Below are positions 26,187 to 36,819 of a stretch of 64,000 nt of DNA, piece after piece. The stretch lies in contig JAYPCI010000003.1 of the NCBI GenBank assembly GCA_038124645.1, positions 16,302 through 80,301 on the forward strand, read 5' to 3'. The position numbers and the translations under genes are program-made. A model generated the notes under the pieces. It saw only the letters and a program-made list of their open reading frames with translations, had not been told where the DNA came from and did no database searches. Origin of the DNA: JAYPCI01 sp038124645. GTDB lineage: Bacteria; Pseudomonadota; Alphaproteobacteria; Pelagibacterales; Pelagibacteraceae. How positions within the stretch are numbered: the first letter of the stretch is position 1; each line of letters starts with the position of its first letter.

Positions 26187-28252
26187 TATGCACTCTCTAT
26201 TTTTGAAAAATCTATCAACCTATTAAAGGTTTTACAAAACAAAGTTAATAATTCAAGTCGATTATTTTTAATATCAACATTTTGGTCATTCACAATAACT
26301 TTATCAAAGAAATTATCAATAAAAGGCCTTGTTTCTGAAAGTTTTTCTAACATGTTTTCGTAATTGATTTCCTCTTTGCTGGAGAAAAAGCTATTTTTGA
26401 TTTCACTTATTTTTTCAAACAAAATTTTTTCTTCATCAAATTTAAATAAAACCGGATTGGGTGTACCTAAATATTTTTCTGAAGATTTTTTATTCTCGCC
26501 TTCTAAGATATTGTGGGCACGTTTGTAAGAATAAATTGTATTTTTACCTAAATCTTTATTGAGATATTTATTCATTAATTGACTCTTTTGAAATAAGACA
26601 TAAAAATCATCACCAGCGAATTCACTGAGTGAAGCCTCGATTAAATCTGGTCTTATTTTTTTTTCCTTGAGGATATTTTTCATTCTATCGTTAAAAAATT
26701 TTAATATTTCGTTTACAATATCATAATTACTTTCTTTTAGCCCTTGTTCAAAATAAGATCGTAGTGATAATTCAATAACATCTTGCATTTTAATATTTAT
26801 TTTATTTTCTGTTAAAATTCTTAAAATACCAATTGCTGCTCGCCTGAGTGCGAAAGGATCTTTTGAACTTGTTGGTTTTTCATTGATAAGAAAAAAACCT
26901 GTTAGCGTATCAATTTTTTCAATCATTGCTAAAGTTGAACTCAAAGGTTTTTTGGGCACATTTTCAGATTTACCGGTCGGCAAGTATTGCTCACCAATAG
27001 CAAGGGCAACATCTTCATCGAAACCTTGTGCTAGAGCAAAATATTGTCCCATCACTCCTTGAAGTTCAGGATACTCACCCACCAACTCTGATATTAAATC
27101 TGATTTTGAAATAGAACAGGCTAATTCAACCTTATCTTTGTTTAAGTTAAGTTTATCAGAAAAAATAGTAGATAATTTTCTCATTCTTACCGTTTTGTCA
27201 AAAACGGTTCCTAGTTTTTCATAAAAAATAATCTTTTTTAAATTACTTGCTTGTTTTATTAAGTTCTTAGATTGGTCGCGATCCCAAAAAAACTTAGCAT
27301 CTGTCAATCTTGCATCAACAACTTTTCTGTTACCTTTTTTAATAAAGCCTTTGCTATCTTTTTTATTAGCAACTACAAAAAATTTATTAATTAATTTATT
27401 TTTGTGATTAAAAATTGGAAAAAATTTCTGGTGGTACTCTAAAGTTGAAATGATTATTTCAGAAGGTAGTTCTAGAAATTCTTTGTTAAATTCATTAATC
27501 ATTACATAGGGTTTATCAATCAGATCAACTACTTCGTCGACCAACTTATTATTAATATTCAATTGATAATCATGATTTTTACAATAATTATCAAAGTAAT
27601 CTAAAATAATTTTTTTTCTTTTGCTTTGATCAATCTCTATATTCAGTGTTTTGAGAAAACTAAGATAACCCTTAAAATCATTAACTTTTTTAGCAAGTGT
27701 TTTTTTCTCATCCTCAAAAATTATTTGATCACTAGAGTGAATGTGATGAAAATTGATGTTGATGGATTTTTTATTTAAAACACAAAAAATTGAAGAAAGA
27801 GGCCTTCCCCAAAGCAAATCAAAAGTTGACCACTTCATTGATTTTTTCCAATTAATTGCAGACAATATTTTGGAAATATTTTGAGTTAAAATTTCCTCGG
27901 TAAAAATTGTAGAAGTTTTAGTCTTTAAAAAATAAAACTTACCCTTGTCTGTTTCTTTTTCAGTAAGATCAGAGCTGTCTGCTTGATGACTGTTGAGAAA
28001 ACTTGAAACTATGTTTTCAGGAACTCCAACTTTGGGTCCACGTATCTCCTTAGAAGGTATGATTACTTTTGTGGTCAACTGGTTTGCATGGAAGCATAAC
28101 CTAGTTGGTGTCGAATAAACATTTAATGATTTAAATTTTAAATTATGCTCTTGAAAGAGTTTTTCAAAACTATTTTTGAGTTGTGACCTAGCTTGTGCTT
28201 GAAGCCCTGAGGGAATTTCCTCTGAATAAATTTCAAGTAGCAACTCTGACAT
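26186..28252 (-). CDS. glyS: glycine--tRNA ligase, beta subunit
   Basis: The 688-residue beta chain of the alpha2-beta2 glycyl-tRNA synthetase, carrying tRNA recognition and discrimination functions. It opens with the characteristic LLLEIYSEEIPSGLQAQA and has the mid-protein block ELVGEYPELQGVMGQYFALAQG and the ALRRAAIGILRIL segment. The C-terminal region resembles the ArgRS-type anticodon domain. It begins 4 bases after glyQ ends and ends overlapping ppdK by 1 base, forming a glyQ-glyS-ppdK transcription unit. Confidence 0.95.
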   Translation of the reverse strand: MSELLLEIYSEEIPSGLQAQARSQLKNSFEKLFQEHNLKFKSLNVYSTPTRLCFHANQLTTKVIIPSKEIRGPKVGVPENIVSSFLNSHQADSSDLTEKETDKGKFYFLKTKTSTIFTEEILTQNISKILSAINWKKSMKWSTFDLLWGRPLSSIFCVLNKKSININFHHIHSSDQIIFEDEKKTLAKKVNDFKGYLSFLKTLNIEIDQSKRKKIILDYFDNYCKNHDYQLNINNKLVDEVVDLIDKPYVMINEFNKEFLELPSEIIISTLEYHQKFFPIFNHKNKLINKFFVVANKKDSKGFIKKGNRKVVDARLTDAKFFWDRDQSKNLIKQASNLKKIIFYEKLGTVFDKTVRMRKLSTIFSDKLNLNKDKVELACSISKSDLISELVGEYPELQGVMGQYFALAQGFDEDVALAIGEQYLPTGKSENVPKKPLSSTLAMIEKIDTLTGFFLINEKPTSSKDPFALRRAAIGILRILTENKINIKMQDVIELSLRSYFEQGLKESNYDIVNEILKFFNDRMKNILKEKKIRPDLIEASLSEFAGDDFYVLFQKSQLMNKYLNKDLGKNTIYSYKRAHNILEGENKKSSEKYLGTPNPVLFKFDEEKILFEKISEIKNSFFSSKEEINYENMLEKLSETRPFIDNFFDKVIVNDQNVDIKNNRLELLTLFCKTFNRLIDFSKIESA

Positions 28253-28256
28253 TAAC

Positions 28257-29135
28257 CTAATTTTTTTCTAGCCAAGCTGATCCTACTGTTTTAGCTAATT
28301 CCCTTATGCGATTGATATAACCTGTTCTTTCAGCTACACTTATAACACCTCTAGCATCAAGCAAGTTAAATAAATGACTTGCTTTTAAACATTGATCATA
28401 CGCTGGTAATACTAATTTTTGTTCCACTAAAGCTTTACTTTCTTTTTCAGCAAACTCAAAAGATTTAAGTAAGGACTCTGTATTAGCATTTTCAAAATTA
28501 TAGGCTGAGTATTCTTTTTCAGCTTCTAAAAATACGTCTTTATATTTCACTCCTTCAGAATTCCAATCAATATCAAATACATTATTTTTACCTTGAACAA
28601 ACATGCACAATCTCTCTAACCCATAGGTTATTTCGACTGGGACGGGTTTACATTCATACCCTAACATTTGTTGAAAATAAGTGAACTGAGTTATTTCCAT
28701 GCCATCACACCAAACTTCCCAACCTAAACCCGCTGCACCTAGTGTTGGACTTTCCCAATCATCTTCTACAAATCTAATATCATGATCTTTTGCATCGATG
28801 CCAATCGAAGACAAACTTCGTAAATAAAGTTGTTTTATATTCTTTGGTGACGGCTTAATAATAACTTGAAATTGATAGTAATGTTGAAGTCGATTAGGAT
28901 TTTCTCCATATCTTCCATCAGTAGGTCTTCTTGATGGTTGAACGTAAGCAGCGCTCCAAGGTTTTGATCCCAAAGACCTTAGCGTTGTTGCTGGATGAAA
29001 GGTTCCTGCTCCAACCTCCATGTCGTAAGGCTGTAAAATAATGCAACCATTCTTACCCCAAAATTTTTGTAAATTTAAAATCATCTCTTGAAAAGAGACT
29101 GTTTGTTTTTTTTTAGATATATTTTTTTTTGGCAT
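28257..29135 (-). CDS. glyQ: glycine--tRNA ligase, alpha subunit
   Basis: The 292-residue catalytic alpha chain, a class II aminoacyl-tRNA synthetase core. Strong blocks are [32 protein letters not shown], the [20 protein letters not shown] motif, and [20 protein letters not shown]. It is normal length. The heterotetrameric glycyl-tRNA synthetase is the bacterial type. It is 3 bases downstream of the S49 peptidase gene, in the same direction. Confidence 0.97.
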   Translation of the reverse strand: MPKKNISKKKQTVSFQEMILNLQKFWGKNGCIILQPYDMEVGAGTFHPATTLRSLGSKPWSAAYVQPSRRPTDGRYGENPNRLQHYYQFQVIIKPSPKNIKQLYLRSLSSIGIDAKDHDIRFVEDDWESPTLGAAGLGWEVWCDGMEITQFTYFQQMLGYECKPVPVEITYGLERLCMFVQGKNNVFDIDWNSEGVKYKDVFLEAEKEYSAYNFENANTESLLKSFEFAEKESKALVEQKLVLPAYDQCLKASHLFNLLDARGVISVAERTGYINRIRELAKTVGSAWLEKN

Positions 29136-29138
29136 TAA

Positions 29139-29951
29139 TTATAATCCAAATTTTTGCCAGAGACTTTTCTCCTCGAAAAAATTAATTAATTGATCTAATT
29201 GATCTTCTGCTGATGAACCAAATCGTTTACTTAACCAACTACGAGGTTTTTCAAACTTTTTGATAACAACATCTTTGCCAAATTTTTCTTTCAAAATTTG
29301 ATCAGCATTGCCAAGTCCATCAACAAGACCTAGTTTTAATGCGCTTGCACCTGACCAAAATTCACCTGTAAAGGTATTATTTTTATCTGGATCAATAAGT
29401 TTTGACCCTCTGCTCGTTTTAACTACATTTATAAAATCTTGATGTAACTCTAATTGAATTTTTTTCAATCTATTCACGTCTTCCTCTTTCTCCTCAACAA
29501 AAGGATCTAACGTGCTTTTATTTTTACCCGCAGTATAAATTCTTCGCTCCACACCAATTTTTTTTATCATATCTTTAAAACCAAATGAGGCGCTGATTAC
29601 ACCAATTGAACCTACGATTGAACTTGAATTAGCATAAATTTCATCACCAGCGCAGGCAATTAAGTATCCACCTGAGGCAGCAACATCCTCAGCAAATACT
29701 AATACCTTAATTTTTTTCTTTTCAGCTAATTCCCTTATATAAGAATAAATTAAATGTGATTGAACTGGTGAACCTCCAGGAGAGTTTATTGTTATTGCCA
29801 CATTTTTAATTTTCTTTAAGGAAAAAGCTTTCTTTATAATTTCTTGTTGACCTGAAAAATCAATTCCTTGTTTAAATTTTCCAACCGAACCAATTACTCC
29901 AGCGAGTCTAATGTGGGGAATAACAGTTTTTTTTTTAAATAAAGAGAACAT
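29139..29951 (-). CDS. sppA: S49-family signal peptide peptidase (SppA/SohB-like)
   Basis: A 270-residue single-domain S49 serine protease with a Ser/Lys dyad, thought to clear cleaved signal peptides and membrane-protein fragments. The catalytic Ser is in EDVAASGGYLIACAGD near residues 85-100, and the Lys in YTAGKNKSTLDPF near residue 145. The NSPGGSP block that shapes the substrate site precedes them. No clear N-terminal transmembrane segment is seen, unlike E. coli SohB. It starts the sppA-glyQ-glyS-ppdK run and is divergent from ispB. Confidence 0.87.
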   Translation of the reverse strand: MFSLFKKKTVIPHIRLAGVIGSVGKFKQGIDFSGQQEIIKKAFSLKKIKNVAITINSPGGSPVQSHLIYSYIRELAEKKKIKVLVFAEDVAASGGYLIACAGDEIYANSSSIVGSIGVISASFGFKDMIKKIGVERRIYTAGKNKSTLDPFVEEKEEDVNRLKKIQLELHQDFINVVKTSRGSKLIDPDKNNTFTGEFWSGASALKLGLVDGLGNADQILKEKFGKDVVIKKFEKPRSWLSKRFGSSAEDQLDQLINFFEEKSLWQKFGL

Positions 29952-30092
29952 TTTTTTAAGTATTTTATTTGTTATATCAATTTAATATTAAAGTTTAAGA
30001 CTTAAATTCGCTACTTATAGTTGAAATTTATATGCGTCATTAAATTAAGTATTTTAATCTCTTAATTTGTTAATTAACTATATAATATTTTT

Positions 30093-31103
30093 ATGAATAT
30101 AATTCCAATTAAAAAAAATGCATTCAATGCTTTTGATACCTTAAAGTCTTCTTTCCAAGAAAGACTTGGTCAAGTAGAGGAGTTAATTCAAACTAAACTT
30201 TCAACTGAAGTTGATCTTGTCAAACAGATGACAGATTATCATTTGAGTTCTGGAGGTAAAAGATTAAGAGCGCTTCTAACTTTAGCCTCAGCGAATCTCT
30301 CAAATTACAAAGAAGGTGGAAGAGATATAAATTTAGCAGCATGTGTTGAATTAATTCATAGTGCAACACTTCTTCATGATGATGTAATTGATGAAAGTAA
30401 ATTACGAAGAAATAAAAAAACAACTAACTCAATTTGGGGTAATCAATCTTCTATTTTAGTTGGAGATTACTTACTAAGTCGTTGCTTTGAAATGATGGTC
30501 AATGACGGAGATTTAAATGTCTTAAAATTATTGTCTTCTACTTCCGCTATGATAGCACAGGGAGAAGTATTACAATTACAACACAAAGGAAAAGCTGATT
30601 TATTAGAGGAGACTTATTTAAAAATTATTAATATGAAGACAGCGGCGTTATTTTCAGCAGCCGTTGAGGTCGGTGGCATTATAGCAAAAAAAAACAAAAA
30701 CGAATTAGAAGCACTTGCTTCTTATGGTAAAAATCTTGGCACTGCTTTTCAGATAGCTGACGATGCTTTAGATTTTTATTCAAAAGAAAAAATATTTGGA
30801 AAAAAGATAGGAAAAGATTTTTTTGAAGGCAAAACTACTTTTCCAATTATTATTACATTCCAGAGAAGTGAACAATACGAAAGAGATTTTTTAAAAATGC
30901 TATTTGTTAAAAAAGAACGAACTGAGTTTGAATTAAACAAAGTCATAGAATTAATGAATAAATATAAAACTTTGGACGCGTGTTTTAAACGAGCCGAGCA
31001 TTTTGTTAATGTTGCTCATGACTCTCTTGCAATATTTGAAAACTCAAAGATAAAAAATTTGCTTCAAGATTTAACTCAATTTAGTCTTAAAAGAGACTTC
31101 TAA
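30093..31103 (+). CDS. ispB: long-chain (octaprenyl/decaprenyl-type) diphosphate synthase
   Basis: A 336-residue trans-prenyltransferase supplying the ubiquinone side chain. The first Asp-rich motif is LLHDDVIDESKLRR near residues 90-105 (DDxxD), the second is FQIADDALDFYS near 210-222, and GGKRLRALL marks the diphosphate-binding start. Chain length cannot be fixed from sequence by eye, but the size and sequence type differ from the short-chain IspA at 34.7-35.6 kb. It converges on pdxH with a 4-base overlap. The 141-base spacer upstream is shared with sppA and must hold divergent promoters. Confidence 0.93.
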   Translation: MNIIPIKKNAFNAFDTLKSSFQERLGQVEELIQTKLSTEVDLVKQMTDYHLSSGGKRLRALLTLASANLSNYKEGGRDINLAACVELIHSATLLHDDVIDESKLRRNKKTTNSIWGNQSSILVGDYLLSRCFEMMVNDGDLNVLKLLSSTSAMIAQGEVLQLQHKGKADLLEETYLKIINMKTAALFSAAVEVGGIIAKKNKNELEALASYGKNLGTAFQIADDALDFYSKEKIFGKKIGKDFFEGKTTFPIIITFQRSEQYERDFLKMLFVKKERTEFELNKVIELMNKYKTLDACFKRAEHFVNVAHDSLAIFENSKIKNLLQDLTQFSLKRDF

Positions 31104-31732
31104 GGGTATAAAATAATTTTTTCCCAAGTAGAATTTTTTTTTCTATAAACTAATCGTTCATGAATTCTAAACTCACCATCGAGCCAAAACTCAATTTCAT
31201 CAGGAATTATTCGCCAACCTGACCAATGTTCAGGTCTTGGAACATTATTTTCATCACTATATTTTTTCTCAAATTCAGAAATTTTTTTTATTAATGTTTC
31301 TCTATTATCTAATTGTGAAGACTGAGATGAGGCCCACGCTCCTATTCTGCTGCCGTAGGGTCGACTATTAAAATAATCATCTGCTTCTTTTTTGCTAACT
31401 TCTTGTACAGCCCCTCGAACTCTAACTTGTCTTCTTAGACTTTTCCAATGAAAGCACATTGCGGCAAACTTATTTTTTTTAATCTCTGTACCTTTAGTGC
31501 TGTTAAAATTTGTATAAAAAACAAAACCTCTATTATCTAATCCCTTTAATAAAACCATTCGAATATTAGCATGATTTAAATTATCAACTGAAGCCAACGC
31601 TACAGCATTCGGATCGTTTATTTCTGTTTTTTTTGCTTCCTCAAACCAAATTTGAAATAATTCAATCGGATTGTCGTATTCTCCAAAATTTTTATTCAAA
31701 CCTAGCGAATTTTTGCCACTTTTTTGATTCAT
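31100..31732 (-). CDS. pdxH: pyridoxine/pyridoxamine 5'-phosphate oxidase
   Basis: A 210-residue FMN flavoprotein forming pyridoxal 5'-phosphate from PNP or PMP. The FMN-binding start NAVALASVDNLNHANIRMVLLKG, the middle GFVFYTNFNSTKG and RRQVRVRGAVQ, and the conserved end EFWLDGEFRIHERLVYRK are all present. The gene faces ispB and is divergent from aroC across 34 bases. Confidence 0.95.
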   Translation of the reverse strand: MNQKSGKNSLGLNKNFGEYDNPIELFQIWFEEAKKTEINDPNAVALASVDNLNHANIRMVLLKGLDNRGFVFYTNFNSTKGTEIKKNKFAAMCFHWKSLRRQVRVRGAVQEVSKKEADDYFNSRPYGSRIGAWASSQSSQLDNRETLIKKISEFEKKYSDENNVPRPEHWSGWRIIPDEIEFWLDGEFRIHERLVYRKKNSTWEKIILYP

Positions 31733-31766
31733 AAATTATCTAAAATAACTTATATATCATTTAATC

Positions 31767-32849
31767 ATGTCTTTTAATACTTTTGGAAAAATATTTAGAT
31801 TTACAACATGGGGTGAGTCACATGGACCTGCAATTGGAGTAGTAATTGATGGTTGCCCACCTAATATAAAAATATCTGAAAAGGAAATTCAAACTGAACT
31901 TGATAAAAGAAAACCTGGGCAATCTAAATTTACTACCCAGAGAAAAGAGGCGGATAAGCCAATAATTTTATCAGGTGTTTTTGAAGGTAAAACGACTGGG
32001 ACACCAATTTCAGTGCTAATTAATAATGAAGATACTCGCTCACGAGATTATGAAACTATTAAGAATAAATTTAGACCAGGACATGCAGATTTTACTTACT
32101 TTAAAAAATATGGGATACGAGACTATCGAGGTGGAGGTAGACAATCGGCTAGGGAAACCGCAGGAAGAGTAGTAGCAGGAGCAATTGCCAAGATTGTTTT
32201 ACACAAACTAATTGGAAAAAAATTTAAGATTATTGGTGCAGTTACTCAACTGGGAATCATGTCTTGTAATACTGATAACTGGGATGACAAAGAAATAAGA
32301 AAAAATCCATTTTTTTGCCCTGACAAAAAAGCAATTAAATTATGGGAAGAATATCTTTTAAGTGTAAGAAAATCTGGTTCATCTTGTGGAGCAATAATTG
32401 AGTTACGTGCCCGGGGTATACCTGTAGGACTTGGAGCACCAATTTACTCAAAATTAGATGCGGATATAGCAAGTGCACTCATGGGAATTAATGCGGTCAA
32501 AGGTGTAAATATTGGTGCAGGTTTTAAATCAGCTTTTCTAAGTGGTGAAGAAAATTCTGATGAGATAAGAAAAAATTCAGGTCAGATCAAATTTAAAACT
32601 AATAATGCTGGTGGAATTTTAGGTGGTATTTCGTCTGGTCAAGAAATTATAGTTTCTTTTGCGGTCAAACCAACCTCATCCATTTTAACTAAGAGAGAAA
32701 CAATAGATAAATCCGGCAAAAATACTAACATTTCTGTTAAAGGTCGTCATGACCCTTGTGTCGGAATTAGAGCGGTACCTATTGGAGAGGCAATGCTTGC
32801 TTGTGTATTACTTGACCATCTGATGATGCACAAAGCACAGTGTGGTTAG
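31767..32849 (+). CDS. aroC: chorismate synthase
   Basis: A 360-residue AroC catalysing the last shikimate step, 5-enolpyruvylshikimate-3-phosphate to chorismate, with reduced FMN. The family signatures are evident: [19 protein letters not shown] at the N-terminus, [18 protein letters not shown] mid-protein, and [18 protein letters not shown] near the C-terminus. Normal length. It ends exactly one base before the convergent dxs stop with no terminator between. Confidence 0.97.
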   Translation: MSFNTFGKIFRFTTWGESHGPAIGVVIDGCPPNIKISEKEIQTELDKRKPGQSKFTTQRKEADKPIILSGVFEGKTTGTPISVLINNEDTRSRDYETIKNKFRPGHADFTYFKKYGIRDYRGGGRQSARETAGRVVAGAIAKIVLHKLIGKKFKIIGAVTQLGIMSCNTDNWDDKEIRKNPFFCPDKKAIKLWEEYLLSVRKSGSSCGAIIELRARGIPVGLGAPIYSKLDADIASALMGINAVKGVNIGAGFKSAFLSGEENSDEIRKNSGQIKFKTNNAGGILGGISSGQEIIVSFAVKPTSSILTKRETIDKSGKNTNISVKGRHDPCVGIRAVPIGEAMLACVLLDHLMMHKAQCG

Positions 32850-34751
32850 TTAACTTTTCTTAGCAAAGATAACTTTTGCTTCTAACGTCTCTAAAACTTT
32901 TTTTACAATTGAGTCTGCATCAAGCCCTGCCAATCTATACATATTCTCTGGTGTATCTTGATCAATAAAAATATCAGGTAAGATCATGGATCTAAACTTT
33001 AATCCACGGTCGAGAATACCTTTGTTGAAAAGGTATTGTGATACATGAGACCCAAAACCTCCAATTGATCCTTCCTCAATAGTTATCACAACTTCATGTG
33101 ATGAAGCGACTTCACCAATTAATTTTTCATCTAACGGCTTTGCAAATCTAGCATCAATAATTGTCGGTTTAATTCCTTTGGATTTAAGTTTTTCACTTGC
33201 AATAATACACTCATTTAATCTGCCACCAAAATTTATGATTGCTGCATTTTTTCCTTCCTGAATTGTTCGACCTTTACCAATTTCTAAAAGCTCATCTATG
33301 GTTGGTAATTCTATTCCAATTCCATTTCCTCGAGGATATCTGAAAGCTGATGGTCTATCGTTAATTTTTACTGAAGTATTGATCATTTTAACTAATTCTG
33401 ACTCATCACTAGCTCCCATCACGACAAAATTTGGTAAAGTTGAGAGATAAGTTATATCAAATGAACCAGCATGTGTTGCTCCATCTGCACCTACTAATCC
33501 AGCCCTATCAATTGCAAATCTTACTGGAAGAGATTGGATTGCTACATCATGAACAACTTGATCATAAGCTCGTTGTAAAAAAGTTGAATATATTGCTGCA
33601 AATGGTTTGAAACCTTCCGTAGCTAATCCTGCGGCAAATGTAACGGCATGTTGTTCAGCAATACCAACATCAAACATTCTATCTGGAAATTTTTTTTGAA
33701 ATAAGTCCATGCCTGTACCTGAAGGCATTGCAGCAGTAATACCAACTATTTTTGTGTCGTTTTGTGCATGTTTTATTAAAGTCTCAGCAAAAACTTTTGT
33801 ATAAGAAGGAGTGTTTGATGCGCTTTTTTTTTGTTCTCCTGTGTTGATGTTAAACTTTGTAACTCCGTGGTATTTATCTCCTGATTGTTCTGCTGGATCA
33901 TATCCTTTACCTTTTTGGGTAATCACATGAACTAAAATAGGTCCTTGATGTTTAGAATTTTTTACGTTTTCTAGAATCTCAACCAAGTATTCAACGTCAT
34001 GGCCATCTACGGGTCCAACATAATAAAATCCAAGTTCACTAAATAATGTTCCCCCGCTAACAATTCCCCTCAAAAAATCTTCAGCTTTTGCAGCTTTTTT
34101 CATAAACCTTTTTGAAAAAGAAGAAATAATCATTTTAATTGTTTCTCTTAAACTAAAATAGAGTCTTCCAGTTAATAATTTAGACAAGTACCTACTCATA
34201 GCACCAACAGGTCTTGCTATTGACATTTCATTATCATTTAAAATTACAATTAATTTTGATTTGAGTGCACCAGCATTATTCATTGCTTCATAAGCCATAC
34301 CAGCACTCATTGCTCCATCTCCAATGACTGCTACAACTTGATTTTTATCGTTAGATAATTTTTTTGCTACAGCCATACCTAAAGTTGAAGAAATAGAGGT
34401 AGAACTATGCGCGGCACCAAAAGGATCATATTCACTTTCTGATCTTTTTGTAAATCCTGATAAACCATTCCCTTGTCTTAAAGTGTAAATCTTATCTTTT
34501 CGGCCAGTTAGAATTTTATGAGGGTAAGCTTGATGTCCAACATCCCAGACTAATTTATCTCTCGGAGTATCAAAAACATAATGTAATGCCACAGTAAGTT
34601 CTACCACACCTAAACCGGCACCAAGATGACCTCCTGTTTTTGAAACCGCATCAATTAGTTTTTCTCTTAATTCCTTAGATACTTGTTTAAGATCTTTTTT
34701 TTTGAGATCTCTTAAATCTTTCGGAAAATTAATATTATCAAGCAAGTTCAT
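32850..34751 (-). CDS. dxs: 1-deoxy-D-xylulose-5-phosphate synthase
   Basis: A 633-residue thiamine-diphosphate enzyme starting the MEP isoprenoid pathway from pyruvate and glyceraldehyde 3-phosphate. The N-terminal block [21 protein letters not shown], the ThDP/Mg2+ motif [16 protein letters not shown], and the C-terminal transketolase-like [17 protein letters not shown] are present. Its start overlaps the ispA stop by 1 base. The xseB-ispA-dxs order is the classic one. Its product feeds ispA and ispB here and, indirectly, retinal. Confidence 0.97.
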   Translation of the reverse strand: MNLLDNINFPKDLRDLKKKDLKQVSKELREKLIDAVSKTGGHLGAGLGVVELTVALHYVFDTPRDKLVWDVGHQAYPHKILTGRKDKIYTLRQGNGLSGFTKRSESEYDPFGAAHSSTSISSTLGMAVAKKLSNDKNQVVAVIGDGAMSAGMAYEAMNNAGALKSKLIVILNDNEMSIARPVGAMSRYLSKLLTGRLYFSLRETIKMIISSFSKRFMKKAAKAEDFLRGIVSGGTLFSELGFYYVGPVDGHDVEYLVEILENVKNSKHQGPILVHVITQKGKGYDPAEQSGDKYHGVTKFNINTGEQKKSASNTPSYTKVFAETLIKHAQNDTKIVGITAAMPSGTGMDLFQKKFPDRMFDVGIAEQHAVTFAAGLATEGFKPFAAIYSTFLQRAYDQVVHDVAIQSLPVRFAIDRAGLVGADGATHAGSFDITYLSTLPNFVVMGASDESELVKMINTSVKINDRPSAFRYPRGNGIGIELPTIDELLEIGKGRTIQEGKNAAIINFGGRLNECIIASEKLKSKGIKPTIIDARFAKPLDEKLIGEVASSHEVVITIEEGSIGGFGSHVSQYLFNKGILDRGLKFRSMILPDIFIDQDTPENMYRLAGLDADSIVKKVLETLEAKVIFAKKS

Positions 34752-35629
34752 TAAAAATTTCTATTTATTATAAATTTAACTAAGTTTATTAAATCTTTAT
34801 TATTACCACCAATTTTTTTTATTTTTTTTAATATTTTATTTTCAAGCAATAGAACATACTGGTTAGATTTTTCAATACCTAGATTAACAACTATATTTGA
34901 TTTACCTTTTTTTTTATCTTTTTTAATAGCTTTACCGGTTTTTGATGACTTACCTAGAATATCAAGTCTGTCATCTGCTATTTGGAATAGTAGACCAATA
35001 TCATCTCCTAATTGTTCAAGAAGTTTTAGATCTTGATTTTTCTTTTTCTTGAGTGCACCTACGGATAAACAACAAAAATTAAAAAGTTTGCCTGTTTTTT
35101 TTATCTCCATCTCAATGATATTTCTCATCTTGACTTTGGTATTTTCATATTTGAGATCAAGGTATTGTCCACCTGCGATACCCTCAGAGCCCGAACACTT
35201 TGCTAACTTATTAACTAAAATACTCTTTTGTGTTTCTGATATATCTAAACCTTTATCTGTTATAATTTGAAAAGCTAATGTCAGAAGAGAGTTGCCAGCT
35301 AAAATGGCATTTGCTTCCCCAAATTTTACATGAGTAGCTGGTTTACCTCTTCTTATTAAGTCATTATCCATACATGGTAAATCATCATGCACTAGTGAGT
35401 ATGAGTGCATGCATTCAACAGCTGCACTTAAATAAATTAATTTTTTTTTCTCTACCTTGTAGATATTCCCTAAAGCAAAAATAATAGCTGAACGAATTTT
35501 TTTTCCACTTTTTAAAGTTGAATATTTCATTATCTGAGCTAATTGAGATTTAAGGTGTTTGTTAAAATAATTATTTAAAAATCTATCAACTAAAATAGCG
35601 TAGTTTCTAATTTTCTTTTCGATTAACAT
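34751..35629 (-). CDS. ispA: short-chain polyprenyl (farnesyl/geranylgeranyl) diphosphate synthase
   Basis: A 292-residue trans-prenyltransferase. The first Asp-rich motif [18 protein letters not shown] (DD-x4-D, the bacterial FPP-synthase form) lies near residues 80-97, the second is [13 protein letters not shown] near 210-222, and GKKIRSAI marks the start. Its place between xseB and dxs supports FPP synthase. Geranylgeranyl diphosphate output, which carotenoid and retinal synthesis would need, cannot be excluded. Confidence 0.94.
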   Translation of the reverse strand: MLIEKKIRNYAILVDRFLNNYFNKHLKSQLAQIMKYSTLKSGKKIRSAIIFALGNIYKVEKKKLIYLSAAVECMHSYSLVHDDLPCMDNDLIRRGKPATHVKFGEANAILAGNSLLTLAFQIITDKGLDISETQKSILVNKLAKCSGSEGIAGGQYLDLKYENTKVKMRNIIEMEIKKTGKLFNFCCLSVGALKKKKNQDLKLLEQLGDDIGLLFQIADDRLDILGKSSKTGKAIKKDKKKGKSNIVVNLGIEKSNQYVLLLENKILKKIKKIGGNNKDLINLVKFIINRNF

Positions 35630-35632
35630 GAA

Positions 35633-35845
35633 TTAGTTTTTTTCTCTTAATTTTTGTGATTTAGATTTGAAATAATCATTAATCTTATTGTTAAGTTCAA
35701 TCAATTTTTTATAGTCATTTTTAAATTCATCTAAACTCAAATCAGACTTTTCAAGACGATCTAGTAGTTCTACTACTTGTTTTCTGTATTCATTAATTGA
35801 TTTACTTTTATTCGGCTCTTTATTATTTTCTTTATTCATTAACAA
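35633..35845 (-). CDS. xseB: exodeoxyribonuclease VII small subunit
   Basis: A 70-residue helical protein with the XseB pattern (VVELLDRLEKSDLSLDEFKND followed by a long helix with YKKLIELNNKINDYFKSK). It partners XseA in single-stranded DNA degradation. Recognition is weak by sequence alone but strongly supported by position, 3 bases ahead of ispA in the conserved xseB-ispA-dxs order. The likely start is the second Met (35839). It is divergent from tsaC/sua5 with almost no spacer. Confidence 0.85.
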   Translation of the reverse strand: MLMNKENNKEPNKSKSINEYRKQVVELLDRLEKSDLSLDEFKNDYKKLIELNNKINDYFKSKSQKLREKN

Positions 35846-35859
35846 ATTATAACTTTATA

Positions 35860-36816
35860 ATGTTTAAAATCTATAAAAACATAAAAAAACTGAATAAAAA
35901 AAGTATCAAGCAGTGTATCGCTTTATTAAGAAAAAATAATTTAGTCTCATTACCAACTGAAACTGTTTATGGACTTGCCGCTAACGCTTATTCTGAAAAA
36001 GCGGTAAAAAAAATATATCTTTTAAAAAAAAGGCCTAAAAAAAATCCTCTTATTGTTCATTATTCAAAACTGGCAGACCTAAAAAAAGATGTTTTTATAA
36101 ATAACGATTTTAATAAATTATTTAAAATATTTTCACCAGGACCTATTACTTACGTATTAAAAAAAAGGTCAAACTCAAATATTGCTAACAGTGTTAGTGC
36201 AGGCTTGGATACAATTGCCGTTCGTTTTCCTAGCAATAAGATTGTTAGAGCAATAATGCAAAAAATATCATTTCCTCTTGCAATGCCAAGTGCAAATATA
36301 TCAAGTAAAGTCACTGCCACATCTGCTGAGAGTGTTTGTAAAGAATTTAAAAATAAAATTAAATTAATCCTAGATGGAGGGAATTCAAAAATAGGATTGG
36401 AATCTACCGTAGTAGATCTTTCTACAGCAAAGGTTAAAATTTTAAGACCTGGAATAATTACCAAAAATCAAATAACAAGAGTTTTAAGAAAAAAAATCAT
36501 TATACCTAAAAAATATCTTTCAATAAAATCTCCAGGTTTACTAAAAAAACATTACTCTCCTGGAATACCAATCAAGCTTAATCAAAAAACAGCTAACTCT
36601 AAAACAGCATTTTTAGTTTTTGGTAAAAAGTTTAAAAATGAAAAAAATATTTTTAACTTAAGTAATTCTGGAAATTTGAATGAAATCGCAAAAAATTTAT
36701 ATAAAATGCTTAGAAAGGCAAAAGAATTAAATTATAAAAAAATTCATGTTTATAAAATTCCTAAAAATGGTATTGGCTATGCTATCAATGATAGATTAAA
36801 AAAGGCATCATATTAA
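35860..36816 (+). CDS. tsaC: threonylcarbamoyl-AMP synthase, Sua5 type
   Basis: A 318-residue Sua5 enzyme that makes threonylcarbamoyl-AMP for the t6A37 tRNA modification. The YrdC-like catalytic domain has LVSLPTETVYGLAANAYSE near the N-terminus, the KKRPKKNPLIVHY block and the ANISSKVTATSAESV region. The extra C-terminal Sua5 domain follows after KSPGLLKKHYSPGIP. I choose the ATG at 35860 (MFKIYKNIKK); the upstream extension to 35797 lies inside the divergent xseB and is not conserved-looking. The ABC transporter gene follows after 3 bases. Confidence 0.92.
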   Translation: MFKIYKNIKKLNKKSIKQCIALLRKNNLVSLPTETVYGLAANAYSEKAVKKIYLLKKRPKKNPLIVHYSKLADLKKDVFINNDFNKLFKIFSPGPITYVLKKRSNSNIANSVSAGLDTIAVRFPSNKIVRAIMQKISFPLAMPSANISSKVTATSAESVCKEFKNKIKLILDGGNSKIGLESTVVDLSTAKVKILRPGIITKNQITRVLRKKIIIPKKYLSIKSPGLLKKHYSPGIPIKLNQKTANSKTAFLVFGKKFKNEKNIFNLSNSGNLNEIAKNLYKMLRKAKELNYKKIHVYKIPKNGIGYAINDRLKKASY

Positions 36817-36819
36817 AAA

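Noticed and set aside
35797..35859. A longer tsaC/sua5 start giving a hydrophobic MIYFYSALYYFLYSL leader
   Set aside because: The extension lies within the divergent xseB gene and the enzyme is cytosolic; the ATG at 35860 fits the family start.
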